Assembly: GCA_002083525.1 (NCBI GenBank)
Contig: LWDM01000041.1
Span: forward strand, 1-6,667
Reading direction: 5' to 3'
DNA from: Proteobacteria bacterium SG_bin9
GTDB lineage: Bacteria > Pseudomonadota > Alphaproteobacteria > Rhizobiales > Xanthobacteraceae
DNA: 6,667 nt
Within the stretch, counting starts at the first letter, position 1, and each line of letters starts with the position of its first letter. The position numbers were made by a program, and so were the translations under genes. Below the pieces are notes generated by a model that did no database searches, was not told the origin of the DNA, and saw only the letters and a program-made list of their open reading frames with translations. This document shows positions 4,911-6,667 of this stretch, one piece after another.

Positions 4911-5966
4911 ATGAAACGGCTTCTGATCGTCCCCATCGCCATCCTCGCCGTCACCGCGGCCGCGTTCGCGCAGGACGTGGAGGACACCATCGCGGTGCCG
5001 ACCCTGCGCGCGAATGTCACCGTGACCGGCGACATCGTCCGCATCGGCGATATGATCGAGAATGCCGGCCCCGCTGCGCAGATCGCGATCTATCGCGCGC
5101 CGGATCTCGGCACCACCGGCGTGCTGCCCGCCGACCAGGTGATCGCGACCTTGCGCAGCCATCGCGTCATCGGCGTCGACACCCGCGATATCCGCGAAGT
5201 CAGCGTCACGCGCGCCTCGCGCATCATCGGCATCAAGGATATTGAGCGCGCCGTCCTCGACACGCTCGAGCGCCGCAACGGCCTTGGCGACGCCACCGAC
5301 ATCCAGCTCACCTTCGACCGCGACGTGCGCAGCATGCAGCTCGACGCCACCAGCACCGGTGAGCCGCAGGCGATCGCCGTGCGCTACGATCCGCGCACCA
5401 CCCGCTTCGACGTCACCTTCGAGATCGGCAACAAGACCGGTGCGCTGCCCGCCAAGCTGCGCTTCACCGGCACCGCCATCGAGACCGTGCAGACGGCGCT
5501 CGTCACGCGCAACATCGATCGCGGCGAAGTCCTGAAAGCCTCCGACATCGTCACCGAGCGGCGGCCGAAGTCCGAGGCCGGCACCGACCTCGCGCTGCGC
5601 GATCGCTCGATTGGCATGCAGGCGCGCAAGCCGATCCGCGCCGGCCAGCCGATCCGCGGCGCCGATCTCGCCAAGCCCGATCTTGTGACGCGCGACCAGA
5701 GCGTGACGCTGATCTACAACGCCCCCGGCATCTACCTCACCGTCCGCGGCAAGGCCGTCGACGGCGGCACCGAGGGCGACGTCGTCACCGTCACCAACCT
5801 GCAGTCGAAGCGCACCGTGCAGGGCACCGTCGTCGGCCCGGGGCAGGTCATGATCGCCGCGCCCTCGCCGCGCCTCGTCGCCGCCGCGCCGCAAACCGAC
5901 GCCGCACCCACTGAGACCATCGGCTCCGTCACCACTGGTTCCTCCGCAGCATCGAAAGTCGAGTAA
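4911..5966 (+). CDS. flgA: FlgA, periplasmic P-ring assembly chaperone (SAF domain)
   Basis: Exported chaperone that assists FlgI polymerisation into the P-ring. From ATG 4911 it has 351 residues: a signal peptide (1-20, MKRLLIVP... with cleavage likely AFA-QD), an extended N-terminal region with FlgA-like folds (about 28-190), the SAF/ChapFlgA domain (about 195-316, with TRNIDRGEVLKASDI, then QARKPIRAGQPIRGADL and GKAVDGGTEGDVVTVTNLQSKR), and a disordered Ala/Thr/Ser tail (317-351). GAGGA (4898-4902), overlapping the flgG stop, is 8 nt before 4911, whereas the in-frame ATG at 4902 overlaps that same site and would spoil the signal peptide; hence the shorter form. It is well above the roughly 220 residues of enteric FlgA, with extra N-terminal sequence and tail. 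Its place between flgG and flgH fits rod-then-ring assembly. Confidence 0.92.
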   Translation: MKRLLIVPIAILAVTAAAFAQDVEDTIAVPTLRANVTVTGDIVRIGDMIENAGPAAQIAIYRAPDLGTTGVLPADQVIATLRSHRVIGVDTRDIREVSVTRASRIIGIKDIERAVLDTLERRNGLGDATDIQLTFDRDVRSMQLDATSTGEPQAIAVRYDPRTTRFDVTFEIGNKTGALPAKLRFTGTAIETVQTALVTRNIDRGEVLKASDIVTERRPKSEAGTDLALRDRSIGMQARKPIRAGQPIRGADLAKPDLVTRDQSVTLIYNAPGIYLTVRGKAVDGGTEGDVVTVTNLQSKRTVQGTVVGPGQVMIAAPSPRLVAAAPQTDAAPTETIGSVTTGSSAASKVE

Positions 5967-5970
5967 GTTC

Positions 5971-6667
5971 ATGTCCCCTCGTCATCATCTCTCGCGTCCC
6001 ATCCGCACCGGCACCATGCTGGCGCTCGGATGCCTCGTCTGCGGTTGCTCCTCCATCGATCGGCTGACACAGATCGGCGAGAAACCGGCGCTCTCGGCGA
6101 TCGAGAACCCGACATCGCAACCCGGCTACAAGCCGGTGCAGATGCCGATGCCGACGCCGCAGCCCGCGTCGTACAATCCGAATTCGCTGTGGCGGAACGG
6201 CTCGCGCGCTTTCTTCAAGGATCAGCGCGCGCGGCAGGTCGGCGACATTCTCACCATCACGGTGAACTTCACAGACAAGGCCAACATCGCCAACCAGACG
6301 AGCCGCAGCCGCTCCAGCAAGGAAGACTCCGGCGTCACCGACTTCGCCGGCAGCAAGCTTCTGACCGGCAGCGCCGCGCAGGTCTTCCCCGGCCGCCTGC
6401 TGACGACCGACTCCACCGCCTCGACCGACGGCAAAGGTTCGGTGCAGCGCCAGGAAAACCTGCAGACCTCCGTTGCAGCAGTGGTCACGCAACTTCTCCC
6501 GAACGGCAATCTCGTCGTCGAAGGCAAGCAGGAGATCCGCGTCAACTTCGAAGTCCGCGAACTGATCGTTGCCGGTATCGTCCGCCCCGAGGACATCCAG
6601 AGCGACAACACCATCGATAGCAGCAAGATCGCGCAGGCCCGCATCGCCTATGGCGGCCGCGGCCAGA
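5971..6667 (+). CDS. flgH: FlgH, flagellar L-ring lipoprotein (3' end outside window)
   Basis: Outer-membrane L-ring subunit around the distal rod. The frame is open from ATG 5971 to the window end (232 residues plus one base); with family lengths near 240-250, only a short C-terminal piece should be missing. Residues 1-26 form a lipoprotein signal with LVCGC, making Cys26 the likely lipidated residue, although LALGC ending at Cys21 is also possible. A Pro-rich spacer (about 49-66) is followed by the L-ring domain: NSLWRNGSRAFFKDQRARQVGDILTI (71-96), a Ser-rich stretch, and LLPNGNLVVEGKQEIRVNFEVRELIVAGIVRPEDIQSDNTI-type sequence (about 175-215), which is diagnostic for FlgH. It follows flgA by 4 nt with only a weak GAGTAAG ribosome site overlapping the flgA stop, which suggests coupled translation. 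Confidence 0.95.
   Translation, partial: MSPRHHLSRPIRTGTMLALGCLVCGCSSIDRLTQIGEKPALSAIENPTSQPGYKPVQMPMPTPQPASYNPNSLWRNGSRAFFKDQRARQVGDILTITVNFTDKANIANQTSRSRSSKEDSGVTDFAGSKLLTGSAAQVFPGRLLTTDSTASTDGKGSVQRQENLQTSVAAVVTQLLPNGNLVVEGKQEIRVNFEVRELIVAGIVRPEDIQSDNTIDSSKIAQARIAYGGRGQ

Noticed and set aside
4863..5972. Open frame of 369 codons on the minus strand across flgA
   Set aside because: It lies wholly opposite flgA, which has clear family motifs. Its translation is Gly/Ala/Asp/Arg-rich with no domain resemblance, typical of an antisense frame in GC-rich coding DNA.
1..6667. CRISPR array, insertion sequence, tRNA/rRNA or intrinsic terminator
   Set aside because: No regularly spaced repeats, transposase motifs, RNA gene signatures or GC-hairpin-plus-T-run structures were seen.

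Overview
The window is a chromosomal flagellar gene cluster from a GC-rich alphaproteobacterium. Gene content, the order fliL-fliM diverging from flgF-flgG-flgA-flgH, and the DUF6468 and MotE-family genes behind fliM all resemble the Caulobacter-type flagellar locus. The protein style (Ala/Pro-rich linkers, FliM beginning with a DQDAIAAQW-type segment) suggests Hyphomicrobiales, most likely the Bradyrhizobium/Rhodopseudomonas family. This taxonomic guess comes from recognition, not from a database search.

Left half (22-2960, minus strand): a tightly packed operon read right to left. It encodes FliL (inner-membrane stator-associated protein), FliM (C-ring switch protein), a small membrane-anchored coiled-coil protein of the DUF6468 type, and a MotE-family protein with an MgtE_N/FliG-like C-terminal domain. 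The last three genes are joined by 4-nt stop/start overlaps. This operon serves the motor and switch.

Right half (3332-6667, plus strand): flgF (proximal rod), flgG (distal rod), flgA (periplasmic chaperone for P-ring assembly) and flgH (L-ring lipoprotein, cut by the window end). Gaps are 11 nt or less except where fixed by the ribosome binding site, so this is one operon building the rod and outer rings, a later assembly stage than the switch.

Between them lies a 371-nt divergent control region (2961-3331), the most interesting non-coding part. On the fliL side it carries a CtrA-type half-site. On the flgF side it carries a near-consensus sigma-54 -24/-12 promoter, preceded by two related palindromes three helical turns apart at enhancer distance. 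The predicted flgF leader contains a chain of small hairpins, the last of which could hide the flgF ribosome binding site and competes with the one before it. The layout fits a class II (CtrA) to class III (sigma-54/FlbD) flagellar hierarchy split across one intergenic region. No mobile elements, RNA genes, CRISPR arrays or broken genes were seen.
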